From: Bicyclus anynana
Lineage: Eukaryota > Arthropoda > Insecta > Lepidoptera > Nymphalidae
Length of the DNA: 64,000 nt
Direction: 5' to 3'
NCBI RefSeq assembly: GCF_947172395.1
Contig: NC_069084.1
Span: forward strand, 5,147,107-5,211,106
The notes under the pieces are model-generated. The model had not been told where the DNA came from and did no database searches. It was given only the letters and a program-made list of their open reading frames with translations. Numbering within the stretch: position 1 is the stretch's first letter; the number at the start of each line of letters is the position of its first letter. Below are positions 38,252 to 50,557 of the stretch, in pieces. A program made the position numbers and the translations under genes.

Positions 38252-39030
38252 AAGAAGAATTTGGGTGGTCTATTACCGTACACTCGCTTTATTTGTAGGT
38301 ACCTACTCGTACATGATAGTTCAAGTAGAATAGATGTCTATAATTTTTGGCTTTTTTCGGAATAGCTATGAAATCTCAATTTACATCATACAGCACACAT
38401 AATTTTTTTTTATTCTCTACAAGTTAGCCCTTGACTACAATCTCACCTGATGGTAAGTGATCATGCAGTCTAAGATGGAAGCGGGCTAACTAAGTAAGTT
38501 AGGAGTAGGATGAAATCCACACTCCTTTCGGTTTCTGCATGGCATCTTACCGGATCGCTAAATCGCTTAGCGGTACGCCGTTGTCGGTAGGGTGGGAACT
38601 AGCCACAGCGGAAACCTCCCACTAGCCAGACCTGGACCAATTAAGATAACCTCAATCGGCCCAGCCGGGGATCGAAGCCAGGACCTCCGTCTTGTAAACC
38701 CGCCGTGCATACCACTGCGCCACGGAGGCCGTCTAAAACGCTATCACTACTTACTCACTCCTATACTTTATGCGCTGGGACACAGAACATAGAACGTTAA
38801 AGTGATATCGATAAGCAAATCAAGAAGAATTTTGGTGGTCCAATACCGTACAAACGCTATATTTGTAGGTATCTACTCGTACATGGAGGTTCAAGTAAAA
38901 TAGATGTCTGCAGTTGTCGGCTATTTCCTGGACTAACTATGAAATATCATTTTACATCATACAGCGCGCATTACTACGTACTCACTTCTACTTCATGCGC
39001 TAGGACACAGAACATATAACGCTAAAGCTA
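38252..39030 (+). repeat. Direct duplication of about 240 bp, first copy split by a SINE
   Basis: The block AAGAAGAATTT(G/T)GGTGGTC ... GGACACAGAACATA occurs at 38252-38818 and again at 38822-39030. The first is interrupted by the S3 SINE at 38402-38735. Confidence 0.8.
38402..38735 (-). mobile_element. Third SINE family (S3), inside a duplicated block
   Basis: Minus-strand element with head CCTCCGTGGCGCAGTGGTAT, B box GGCTTCGATCCCC and a 3' end reading CAAGGGCTAACTTG near the A-rich tail. It interrupts the first of two direct repeats (38252-38818 versus 38822-39030). Confidence 0.75.
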
Positions 39031-39420
39031 GTGCGCTGTGACAACCGATATCGATGAACAAACTGTCAGTGCCGCCATCTAGTTTTACTACTTAAACTAA
39101 CGCAGTATCGCAATACAGAGCCAAATAACGATACCGATCGGTGAGTCGAAACCGTTTCGTGGGTGTTACAAGCTAATTACATTCATTGTCTCATACGATA
39201 ATTCAAACAGAACGCTGGCACGGTGCCATTTTGCAGCGTTATTGCGGCTACGTAATCGTTTCACTGAGAACGCTTCCATCTGAACTGAAAGCTCAACTAA
39301 CGCCACTGTCGAGCTGTTAAGGAGTCTACAGAGGCCGGTCTTTAATTATGTACAGGTATAATTGAAAGACCGTCGTACAGCGTCGACGCAACACTGCGAC
39401 GTCTTTTGACGGAAATAGCC
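39030..39420. promoter_or_regulatory. Possible regulatory patch (DRE- and CTCF-like motifs)
   Basis: A GC-richer, apparently single-copy stretch with CCGATATCGATG (resembling the DRE motif), a second ATATCGATAAG just before it (38803), and, on the minus strand, CTAGATGGCGGCACT, which resembles the fly CTCF core. No transcript evidence is visible. Motif matches alone are weak. Confidence 0.25.
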
Positions 39421-39479
39421 GAGTTTAAGCGGAATAACTATTCAATTTATATTTATTACTTTGTAACTAATGATTTCAA

Positions 39480-39690
39480 TTTTTTTTTTATTCTTTACAA
39501 GTTGAAAATTCCATAATCCCTGATGGAAAGTGATGATGCAATCTTAGATACATGCTAACTTGTATGGAGTAGTCCACACCCCTGTTGGTGTCATAACGGA
39601 ACGCTAAATCGCTTGGCCGTACGTCTTTGTCGGTACTGTGGTAATTAGCCACGGCCGAAGCCTCCCACCAGCCAAAAATTCATATCATTT
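39480..39690 (-). mobile_element. SINE S3, head truncated
   Basis: The tail and middle of S3 (TCTTTACAAGTTG at the left), ending before the tRNA-like head. Confidence 0.6.
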
Positions 39691-40254
39691 CAAGTATTTG
39701 TTAGTAAGAAAATATTTATATATATTTTAGTGGATACGTACCGTGATAAAAAGACGTGGTTAATCTTTTATTTGGATGCAATTGAATCAAAACATCGATA
39801 GCAAAAAAAATGTTGTCGTTTTACCGTGATACTAGTACGTTTTCGTTCAAACGCGTAATATTTTTTAATTTTATGATGTAGTTAGAATTACTTAAAATAT
39901 TTTAGTAATTTCTACCATATACCTACTAATTACCAAGATCTCAATATCAAGCGTATTTTAATATCTTTACAAAATCGAACTCAGGATGTTTATGAGTAAA
40001 GTAAATATTATTTTTTAAAAAATGCTATGTAGCATCAGCTGTACGTGCTACATCATCTAGCACGATTATTATACTATTAAAGTACATAATATCTAGTAAC
40101 TACAATGTATGTTTTCAAAGAAAACATGTTCACTCTTCTACGTGAATGTTATATTTTTCGCGCAAACTTATTTAACCATATTTTTCTTAAATAAAAATTC
40201 TCATTAAACCTTTATTATTCATAAGCAATTGTTATTTCTAACCTGCCCCCTAGC

Positions 40255-40440
40255 CAAGTGGCACGTCGATTCTCTTTCTACGATCGCTAACGCTTCGAAA
40301 AATAGAAAGATGTATGGGAATGACATATTTTGCTATCGACAGGTCACATGATTAAGATCTATCATTCCCATACTTTTTTCTGGTTTTCGAAGCGTTAGCG
40401 ATTTTAGAAAGAGAATCGACGTGTCGATTGGCTAGGGGGC
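40255..40440. mobile_element. Palindromic MITE, CGATCGCTAACGCTTCGAAAA family
   Basis: ACACGTCGATTCTCTTTCT at one end is mirrored at the other. Inner arms are GCTAACGCTTCGAAAA and TTTTCGAAGCGTTAGC around GGGAATGACATATTTTGC. Related copies are at 7205-7335 and 62560-62660 (shared between arms). Confidence 0.75.
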
Positions 40441-40629
40441 TGTTAGCTACATAATAAATGTACCTAATTCCGGGAAATGACGGACGGCGTGTCTTTTCGT
40501 TTTCGACGTTGTTGTTTTATAATTTTACAATGTTTATATTTTGCTTATGGGGCCAGTTTGAATATTAAATGGTTTAAAATTTAAATGATGGAAATTGTTC
40601 ACGGTTGATGGACAAAATTCAAATTCAAA

Positions 40630-40999
40630 TTGCATTTATTTTAGTTAGGCTTAATTTCGAAACGTCAGGTTAAATAATTAACGGAACGTGCTAATCTCAG
40701 GAACTACAAGTCCGATTTGAAAAATTCTTTCAGCGTTAGATAGACCATTTATTGAGAAAGGCAAAAAATACAGGATATATATTATCCCAGTATTTCTACG
40801 GGAACGGGAACCACGCGGGTAAAACAGCGCGGCGTCAGCTAGTTCTACCATAATCTCAGGAATTACTGGTCCGATTTGAAAAATTCTTTCAGCGTTAGAT
40901 AGCCCATTTATTGAAGAAGGCTATAGGCTATAAATACCCGTATTCCTACGGGAACGGGAACCACGCGGGTAAAACTACGCGGCGTCAGTTAGTTCTACC
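40630..40999 (-). mobile_element. ACTAGCTGACGCC repeat, two copies in tandem
   Basis: Two minus-strand copies, about 40680-40846 and 40847-40999, each ending GGCGTCAG(C/T)TAGTTCTACC. The shared flank suggests a local tandem duplication after insertion. Confidence 0.65.
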
Positions 41000-41238
41000 A
41001 TAAACATCAGGTTGTGCGGGGAGTTTTAAACTGCTTCCTGCATGAAAACTGCATATATCCGACGAGGATTGGAATCTTCGATTATAAATTAATTCAATTT
41101 CGCATCAGGTATTGAGAGGGTTCCGTGGATGGGGTGACTGTCAGCGACAAATTCCATGCTTGAAACGGGAAAGTATGCTTACACTACACACTGTTTCATT
41201 GCTTGGAAAGTACCATAATAAACTTTTTATTAACCTAC

Positions 41239-41432
41239 TCGTCGTTATCAACCCATATTCGGCTCACTCCTGAACTCGAGTCTTCTCTCAGAATGAGTAA
41301 GATTAGGCCAATAGTCCACCACGCTGGCCCAATGCGGATTGGCAGACTTCACACACGCAGAGATTAAATTCTCTGGTATGCAGGTTTCCTCACGATGTTT
41401 TCCTTCACCCTTTGAGACACGTGATTTATTTT
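41239..41432 (-). mobile_element. SINE S1, truncated
   Basis: The minus-strand 3' half of S1 (ACCCATATTCGGCTCACTCC end) up to the ATCACGTGTCTC block. The tRNA head is absent. Confidence 0.7.
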
Positions 41433-42125
41433 TTTTTAACCTAGTAGTGGTTGTAATTTTGAATTTGGAATAAAGATGAAGTATAGATTTTTATTATATA
41501 GTTTTTTCACTCGATGCGCATTACTTACCAACCCCTTCATTTCACGCACCATATATTTTGGTCCTTCGAGCCGGATTGCACTTAAATTAGAGGTTTTTTG
41601 AGGTTTTAAATTAAGTTCTGTGCGGAGATGCGAACAAGCCTTTGCAATGAACGGGGCAGAGAGAGAAGAGAGTAACGGAAGTGTCATGGCGGGCGTTTTG
41701 CATTTCCGTCTTGATGGGAGTCTATGGCTCCAGTATTGCACGACGTCGCGCCTTTGGCGTGTACACTTGTCAGTTATAAATCGAGTGCTTTACTAATTAT
41801 TAGATAACTAGGTTTATAAAATAATCATGTTTTAACACACCAGAATGTTTTACTTAAATAAATCACCGTTTATGGGTATAAAAGCCAAATCAAACTTGTA
41901 ATCCATAAAAAAAGAATCGCATATGCTAAAAGCGTTACTTTTTTGTTTTATTTTACTTTACTTTTATCCAGTAAAGTTCGACATCTGTTACGCTCGTGTG
42001 TTCCAAACTCGATCTGTATCAGGAGTTTGAAAATAGTTCGTACTCGTTTAATAATAAAATGGGAATAAATATTTTATATAAAATGTTTGATTTCATGGGA
42101 ATGAGAAAATTACTACATTATGAGC

Positions 42126-42430
42126 TTTTTTTTTATTCTTCACCAAGTTAGCCCTTGACTACAATCTCACGATGGTAAGTGATGATGCAATCTAAGATGG
42201 AATCGGGCTGACTTGTTAGGAGGAGGATGAAAATCCACACACCTTTTAGTTTCTACATGACATCTTGCCGCTAAATCGCTTGGCGGTACGTCTTTGTCGG
42301 AAGGGTGGTAACTAGCCACGGCCAAAGCAGGTAGACCTGGAACAATTAAGAAAACCTCAATCGACCCAGCCGGGGATCGAACCCAGCACCTCCGTCTTCT
42401 AAGTCCACTGCGCATACCACTGCGACGCTA
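42126..42430 (-). mobile_element. SINE family S3
   Basis: Minus-strand copy with B box GGGTTCGATCCCCGGCTGGG and the A-rich tail at the left end. Confidence 0.75.
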
Positions 42431-42671
42431 CTGTTGTTTAATAGCCCATTAAACAACTTGACCATTATTTTAGCCTATTAACAAATGAGATAGATACCAT
42501 TTTTTCTGTCCCTTTCTTTCTCTGTTTCTATGTCCTATTTTCTTCTCTTTCTAACATTCCACCACCACCAGCAGAGGGGAATATGGAGCTTAGACCCATC
42601 ACGCTGCTTCAACGCGGGTTGAGGCATAGGGTGTAACATCCTTCCCAACTCCGGGCTGAGAGTTTTTAGGG

Positions 42672-42917
42672 CTCACGCACACGGGCCACCGGCCACAACC
42701 ACAAAACGCCGCTACCGGCATATTTCCTGTAGTATTATAAATTTTACACGCCGCAACGCGCCACTCGCGCGATTTTGATACTGCATATATGGGTTAAAAA
42801 AGTAGCAGCCACCGGCCACAAGTGGCTGTCGCGCGCTTCAGCTACTTTTGTGGCCCCTTCTTGCTTCTTGTAGCGGCGTTTGTGGCTGTCGCGTGTGGCC
42901 TGTGTGCGGCGACACTT
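42672..42917. mobile_element. GC-rich foldback element (MITE)
   Basis: The ends are inverted: GCACACGGGCCACCGGCCAC with ACGCCGCTAC on one side, and GTAGCGGCGTTTGTGGC with GTGGCCTGTGTGCGGC on the other. About 245 bp, much richer in GC than its surroundings. Confidence 0.75.
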
Positions 42918-44261
42918 ACTGAAAATTCCTTAAAAGAAAGAAACCTTATGATTTTTTAGCCCTACCCAAGACTCCAACCCAGGACTTGGTGACCCAAAGT
43001 CACGAATGCCAATCACAAAAAACGAGACAGTTTGAAAATTACGTAGGTAATCAACCTGTGAATAAAACTACTTTTATGAAATCGCAAGCAGGTTTTAATG
43101 GCTGGAGTTTATTCAGCGCAGAGTATTTTTATCTATTGAACCGACGAATCAGTTTAAAAACTTTTCTTTTCGATTTAAAAATCCACTAGCAGCATAAGAA
43201 TAGTGGTTACAAATCCCCGGCCAGCAAACAACGCAGTTCACGTTTATTTGTATATTGACCCCAACTGTCGGGTGACCATGAGTAAAACTGACTCGGGACT
43301 TTACATGTTTTTTTCTTGGGAGTATTTCTTGTACATTTTATTTAAAATACATTGCATTTTTCATTTATTATAGTAATCCATTATCCACAATTTAGTAATA
43401 GGATAACTTAAAATTGTAATTTTCATTTTGCACACTAACTATGGCAAGATATTTGGACTGGCATAGTTATTTTAAGACCTATGTATTGTATTGTTTGTTG
43501 GTAGGTACCATATTCTTGCAAAAATAATAATTTATTGATTGATTTAGTGATAAGATATGAAAATATACTTAACTAACTTGCTCGACTATTACAAGTTATG
43601 CAGCCAATAAAAGTGCAGAATTATCGCACATTTCACTGATTAACCAGATATGGAGGTATCTTTTCGTACGAAATATTTACGATTGTAATTATACGTCACG
43701 GGAGGAAGAATGGGACGGTAATGGCGTAACTCCATGATTCTTACGGGTTGTACGACCAAAAACACTTGCCATATTTCTTTATAAATTACTACATCTGCTC
43801 AGAAGTGCACGATCATCGCTTACAATCAACTTACTTGGCACACAGGCTGGGATCATGTCCTACAATGTGTTGTCCTGCGCCCGTCAACATGAAACATAGT
43901 CGTTAAACCTCATACACCGCTAATTTCACCATCAAGCATATCCTTTAAACTGAATCATGATGCTCAATAAAGCCTGGCACGATAGTAAATATTATCTTTA
44001 ATGGGCTCTGTTGAATGGATATTAATTCTGCAATTGTGTTATTATTAAGTTGAATTTTGAATAACGCATTGCGGCTAGTATTATTATTAGTATTCATGCA
44101 AAATGAAATGTTATAATTTGGATTTATGCATGTTACTCGTATCTTTAATTCGCTTTACTCATAAACTTGTACTTGAGACACGATACCCAGATACCTATTG
44201 TTTAAAGTTCGTGTCTTTCATAGGGGTTCAGTAAAAATACACAGCTATGTTTGTTAAAACA

Positions 44262-44400
44262 GTTATATTTATATTTATTTTATATTTTTATTTTTATTTA
44301 TAGTTATATTTATATTTATTTTTATTTATATTTATAGTTATGTTTATATTTATTTTTATTTATATTTATAGTTATATTTATTTATATTTATATTTATTCA
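44262..44400. repeat. TTTATATTTATT microsatellite-like run
   Basis: About 140 bases of TATTTATATTTAT and TTATAGTTA units. Confidence 0.85.
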
Positions 44401-44982
44401 AATAAAAAATCAATCGTGTTGTTAGGTCGTAATGTAATTTAATCAAAATAATTTAATATGTAAAATTGATATTGTTTGCTTTATGATCTTAGATCTCTAA
44501 TTAATTTATAGCAAGTTTTTGCTTGATAGATGTACAATTGCTTTTTTATAACCCGAGTTTTAGTGAGAGTTTGACTTCATCTATGTATAATAGAGTGCCT
44601 ATCACTACAAGGATACGGAGTAAACTATTTTATAATGATAAAGAAAGCTCATAAAACTGACAAAATTTTATTTAAAAAATTAAAAAGAAATATCCTAGAA
44701 AATGAAAACGAGTGCTTAATCTACTCAACGCAGACAAGTGGCTGCTTCCGTCAAAACATCAGCCATACCGCTACATCCTGATCGAGCAGAAAACTTATTG
44801 AGTGGATACCATTGGCTAATGTCTGTGGTAATTATCTTCCCGCCGCCGGCGCCTGCACAGCGCTTCTAATAGTTAGGTATTTAATTCTCGATAGATCTAC
44901 GGTAGATTTAAAACTTATGTTCATACGGTTCTAATGGGTTTAAAGATAAATCGACAGACTTGTTTTTTTAATTTCTTTTTGG

Positions 44983-45182
44983 NNNNNNNNNNNNNNNNNN
45001 NNNNNNNNNNNNNNNNNNNNNNNNNNNNNNNNNNNNNNNNNNNNNNNNNNNNNNNNNNNNNNNNNNNNNNNNNNNNNNNNNNNNNNNNNNNNNNNNNNNN
45101 NNNNNNNNNNNNNNNNNNNNNNNNNNNNNNNNNNNNNNNNNNNNNNNNNNNNNNNNNNNNNNNNNNNNNNNNNNNNNNNNNN
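44983..45182. other. Assembly gap of exactly 200 N
   Basis: A run of N from 44983 to 45182. The fixed size suggests a scaffold join of arbitrary length, so order and orientation of the two sides depend on scaffolding evidence not visible here. Confidence 0.97.
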
Positions 45183-48100
45183 AAATGAAGTGTGAATTTG
45201 GGAAAACAGTGGTTTACATTACGAGAAATGCGATAAAAATCATACGTGCGCACAACCATTAAGTAGGTATGTATACCACTGACGGCTATGGGACGCACGC
45301 CGCACTGGTCCCGGTAAAAGTATTTATGCGATGTCGGTTGTCGATGCTTACAATATCTAACAAGAATGAAGAAACGTAAACGTAACACACATAAACCATG
45401 TTGACGATATTTATGAGCAAAACAGTCAAACAGTCCAACAGCACTCATAAGAGGATATTATTTGAAAAACTGCGAGAGAACAGAGAAGAACGTGTAAATT
45501 AATAACAAAATACAAAGATGCATGTGTGGTGTTAGCTGCAGAGTTATATGAGATGGAATCCTGTTGGTTTGACGGATGAGAAATACCAATGATGTCTAAA
45601 TATATTAAACTAGGTGTCTGGTGAGTTTTATTATTTTGATTAAACAGCCTCATAAATTATTCAGTTGTGACTAATATGAAATAAAATTACAAAGAATAAA
45701 TAATCACTAGGTGAAACTAAGTATGGTTGATAGGTTGTCAGTTTGTCTGGCTTATTGTCAAAACATTTTTGTTAGATGACTATATCTAGGAAACCAAAAT
45801 CATTTAAGTGAAAAGTACACACACACACACACACACATACACACTGCTCAAGAAATTAACGTTTGAAGACAGACCACTCTAGGGTTGTTAGGATGTAGGA
45901 CACTGGCATAATGTAATATTGAGAAATCTTAATTATAGAACTACATTACATCCGTTGCTGACATGGGACTAAAATGAATTAACTAAAATATTGTTTTTTT
46001 TTGTGCCTGTAACTTCAAACTATACATTTGTTATATGTGAGTTTTTATGACTGAATAACATAAAAATTAAAAATATATGAAGTTTTATGTAATGGTTCAA
46101 GTATTATTTTAGGCCTTGATGTAGGTACCTGATAACAAGTTTTGAGACAGCTATTACAATATTTTCAGATAGGATTTGCTTAGATATATCATTATGTAGA
46201 TTACTGTATGTACTTAATATAAATTTTTTTAAATCTTTTAAGAAATTGGATTGATAGATTTCTTGAAAAATAAATTTGTAGTTATGTTTGAAAACCTATT
46301 TAACTCTATTCAAGCGTTGACAACATGCCTTCAGCCTATTTAGTATAGAACAGTTATTAACAATCTGCAGCAACACAGTAAATGATTCTTATCCATGAAT
46401 ATTATTATATTCGGCTTATCTACAAGAGTACTAAGAGATATTATGATATTCATCTTAATGAAATCTTATAATTAATTAAATTGGAGATTTTTTTTAGGGT
46501 GATATTAAAAAGTTACTTGTGTGACAATTGAGTAATAAATAATTAATTATAATAATATCATTGATCACAAATTGTCTTAGAGCCCAGTCTGTATGGACTT
46601 CAAGTAAAGAGACACAGATTGCCATAAATAGGTTGTAAAATATTTGTCTAAGACATATTTTGACAGTTTTGTGGGTGGGTGACGTTGGGCTCTCTTTTCA
46701 TTAATGGTCATGTGCAGATGTATAGATTCTACATACAAGTAAATTAACCATACTATTGCTGTTGTTTTAGATTCAATCAATCAGTTTATTATTTGCAGAT
46801 ACACTAGTGTATTTAATCCATGTCTCATTTGTTTATTTCTAGCATTTTATTAGATTGCAACATTTTGTATAATTATGAAAATTAGTAATTATTATGGGGT
46901 TGTGGTTAGAATTATATATTCGGATGGTTACAATGATATGTGCATAAGGTTTTAACTAGGGTATACTAGTACACTAAAGGTAAAAAAAAAAATTAGAAAA
47001 TTCCTTGGCCAACATATTAAGTGGTATAGGTTTTGAATATAGATTTGTATTGGGTCCTTAGGTAGTCAGTACATTTGTGCATCTACAAAGTGCACGCCAC
47101 CGAGTTGTTGGTACCTGCATGCAACTGATGGGTGGTCTGCATCAAGTATGAATCAATATAGAGACTTAAATCATTACATCAGTAAAATAATTAATGGATA
47201 TAGCCAAAAAAAAAAAAAAAAAGAAATTTAACAGAATTAAAAAAAAAAGAATATACTAAAATTAATGAATAGGTAAAACCTCTGATAGCAAACTAGAGGT
47301 ATATAACAAAGGGGGTGGTCTGGTCTAAGACAGGTTTATGCTACTATTATTACAAAAAAGGGGGTAGTCTGAAGATAATTATACAATACATAGTCAAATA
47401 TCATCTTTTCTTATCTAGTGATAACTACTAGGATTGGATTACATACTAAAATTATTACAATCATAAATCGCAATATTTTCAAGAAGTCTTTATTATCATT
47501 AAAAAAAAAAAGCATTTCTTTAAGAGAAAGAGTCTTTTGTCTGAATTAAAGTAAATTGATAGATTAACACATGTTTAACATTTTATTTCATTTTATGTAC
47601 CGGGTCTAAGGTTCATTCAATTATAGACTGATTTTCTCTTGGATGCTAGGTATGCTAGTTATGTTAAATTAAATTATTTGTCAAACAAGTATGATATTTA
47701 TCTGAACGATTAAGTGACTGAGCTATGTGATACTGTGTGAAAATATTTGATTACAGATCCGAGATGCATGGATATTGATTGATGAATATGGGATATATGA
47801 GATTCTCATGATAATCATTGGGTTGAACACAGCCCTATTCGACAGTTGACCCAAATCACAAAGATGAGAGAAGTTACACTATGTATTGATAACACACGAT
47901 TTAAATTTAGTATTTTTATTTATGATATGATGATATTATAATTATGTATTATATTGAGAGTTATTAGTTTTGATATCATATATACATATATTTTAAATAT
48001 TTGCTCACATCCATGATGTTATTCATTAATTATGACTTACTGATGACGATTTGTGTTTTGGTAAAATTTTAATATAAGGATAGATGTATTACACAGGCCG

Positions 48101-49154
48101 ACACGATTTTCGTTGTCCAAGATATAATTATTTTTTTTCTACTGATTTTGTAGTGCTGATTACGAAATCAGACCTAATTTTATCATATCACATCAGATTT
48201 TTAGTAAAATTAATATATTCGCTAGTTTTGATTTTTCAGTGAAATTTTCGAGTTTTGGCACTCTTTCTTTGAATTAAGCAACCTCTCATGAGAAATTACT
48301 TCAGTTATAACAACGACACACCTATTTGTAACGCGTTTCGTGGAAATAAGCTGTTATAGTGCCTTTGTTAAAAAAAAATATATATATATTTTAGTTAATG
48401 GTTTTTTTTGTTGTTGGAAAACGTCTGATAAACATAACGTCTTCTATAAAGTGTCACAATAGTCCAGGTATATTTTGTTACATTTGTTGAAACTTTATGA
48501 TTCTAAGCAAAAACTGAAAAATTTGTGGAAAATATGTATAATAAATATGTAGCTTATTTTGACTTCAAAATACAAATAAAATCGTGAACTCTGCAGTTTG
48601 TACTAATCGTGTTGAACAATTAAGGCAGTGGACACTGGACATACAGCAAAAGACAATCTCTACCTTTTGGTACTACCTATGATATAGTGAAAGCAAGACA
48701 ATCATACAGATATTGTTATTTTTGCTGTATGTTAGAAGCTTTTAAAGTAAAATTAGTTTTCCTTTTTGTAAAAAAAAAATTGATGTGATAGAGTAATTGT
48801 GCAGGTATTTTTGTGTTCAAAATACTATAAATTACTGATAATTTTTACTGAAATCAAAACAACGTTCAAAAAGTATTCATTTGTCGGCCGGTGTTATCGA
48901 TAATATTTTAGATAGTATTATAGTATAGTAGTGTTATGACGACTAATATACCGTTATTTGTTTTGTGAATGACTATGGATATATTTGTTGTATAATAATT
49001 TCTCTATTGATTATTACACAGCAAAATAAAATAAATAAATAAATATAAAAAGATTCCAACGAATTGATAAACTCCTTTTTTTTGAAGTCGTTTAAAAATG
49101 TATGTATATGTATTTATATCTGATTTTATATTTTGATTATCTTCTATCACATGT

Positions 49155-49590
49155 CATCTGGAAGTCTAACACGATCATGAAGTCCTGTAACTATATTAGT
49201 TCTGAACTTGATGGTGAGGGGTTCGGTGCAGATGCAACACATCATCTGGAAGTCTAACACGATCACAAAGTCCTGTAACTTTATTAGTTCTTGACTTGGT
49301 GGTGAGGGGTTCGGTGCAGATGTCACACATCATCTGGAAGTCTAACACGATCACAAAGTCCTGTAACTTTACTAGTTCTTGACTTGGTGGTGAGGGGTTC
49401 GGTGCAGATGTCACACATCATCTGGAAGTCTAACACGATCACAAAGTCCTGTAATTTTACTAGTTCTGGACTTGGTGGTGAGGGGTTCGGTGCAGATGTC
49501 ACACATCATCTGGAAGTCTAACACGATCACAAAGTCCTGTAACTTTACTAGTTCTGGACTGGGTGGTGAGGGGTTCGGTGCAGATGCCAT
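49155..49590. repeat. 88-bp tandem array, five copies
   Basis: CATCTGGAAGTCTAACACGA recurs at 49155, 49243, 49331, 49419 and 49507, exactly 88 bases apart. Copies differ by a few bases. The period is not a multiple of 3, so the minus-strand frames are incidental. Confidence 0.95.
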
Positions 49591-49930
49591 TAATTGATGA
49601 TGACGAATTTGACAAATATAAATAATGTTTTGAAATGATGAAAATAGATAAGTTGATTGACAAAAGCTTCACATGAACATTATGTTTATTTATAATATGT
49701 ATCACTCTTATTCTTATTTAACATTTTTATGATAAAAGTATATAGAAGAAATCAAGAATTTCATTATAGTTTCATTGGATTCTTTTAAATAACTTATGGG
49801 ATGCTGTGTGATAATTAATTATAAAATTTTATTGTTAACATTGTTCTATTTATAGTTGATATTATAGTAATGTCATAATTTCATGATATTCTTGTGTTGT
49901 TTGGGGACAAACTTTTAGTAAGGATGGCCG

Positions 49931-50557
49931 AATATTAGAAGATAAAGACATTACATTTGTAAATATTACATATCGTCTATGTACTTAATGCTTTAAATTA
50001 ATCTACTACTCTGTCTAAGTTAATTACAATATTTAATAAGTCTCTGTCTAGAGTAAAGCTCCCTCTTGTCATCTGGAAGCTCAGACAAATATTAGAAGAT
50101 AAAGACATTACATTTGTAAATATTACATATCGTCTATGTACTTAATGCTTTAAATTAATCTACTACTCTGTCTAAGTTAATTACAATATTTAATAAGTCT
50201 CTGTCTAGAGTAAAGCTCCCTCTTGTCATCTGGAAGCTCAGACAAATATTAGAAGATAAAGACATTACATTTGTAAATATTACATATCGTCTATGTACTT
50301 AATGCTTTAAATTAATCTACTACTCTGTCTAAGTTAATTACAATATTTAATAAGTCTCTGTCTAGAGTAAAGCTCCCTCTTGTCATCTGGAAGCTCAGAC
50401 AAATATTAGAAGATAAAGACATTACATTTGTAAATATTACATATCGTCTATGTACTTAATGCTTTAAATTAATCTACTACTCTGTCTAAGTTAATTACAA
50501 TATTTAATAAGTCTCTGTCTAGAGTAAAGCTCCCTCTTGTCATCTGGAAGCTCAGAC
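49931..50557. repeat. 157-bp tandem array, four copies
   Basis: AATATTAGAAGATAAAGACA starts units at 49931, 50088, 50245 and 50402, exactly 157 bases apart, and the copies look identical. Each unit ends CATCTGGAAGCTCAGACA, close to the start of the 88-bp unit. Confidence 0.95.

Larger units (their letters stand above)
19873..44982. other. Gene-poor repeat field between the arms
   Basis: No gene with support except the weak exon candidate at 22480-22618. SINEs, LINE tails and foldbacks listed separately fill much of it. Stretches with nothing I recognise include 21700-22270, 25260-27060, 28640-31560, 33180-33560, 35940-36490 and 43200-44260. Confidence 0.65.

Noticed and set aside
41436..41741. 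Minus-strand 101-codon frame
   Set aside because: No recognisable domain, composition typical of repeats, and it runs into the end of a SINE.
43800..44000. Minus-strand IVPGFIEHH, resembling an amidohydrolase motif
   Set aside because: Only about 15 codons before a stop, with nothing family-like on either side. Probably chance.
44921..45448. Long frames spanning the N gap
   Set aside because: Created by translating N bases.
49196..49705. Minus-strand frames encoding CTEPLTT-like repeats
   Set aside because: They come from the 88-bp tandem array. The period is not divisible by three, so the frame shifts every unit.
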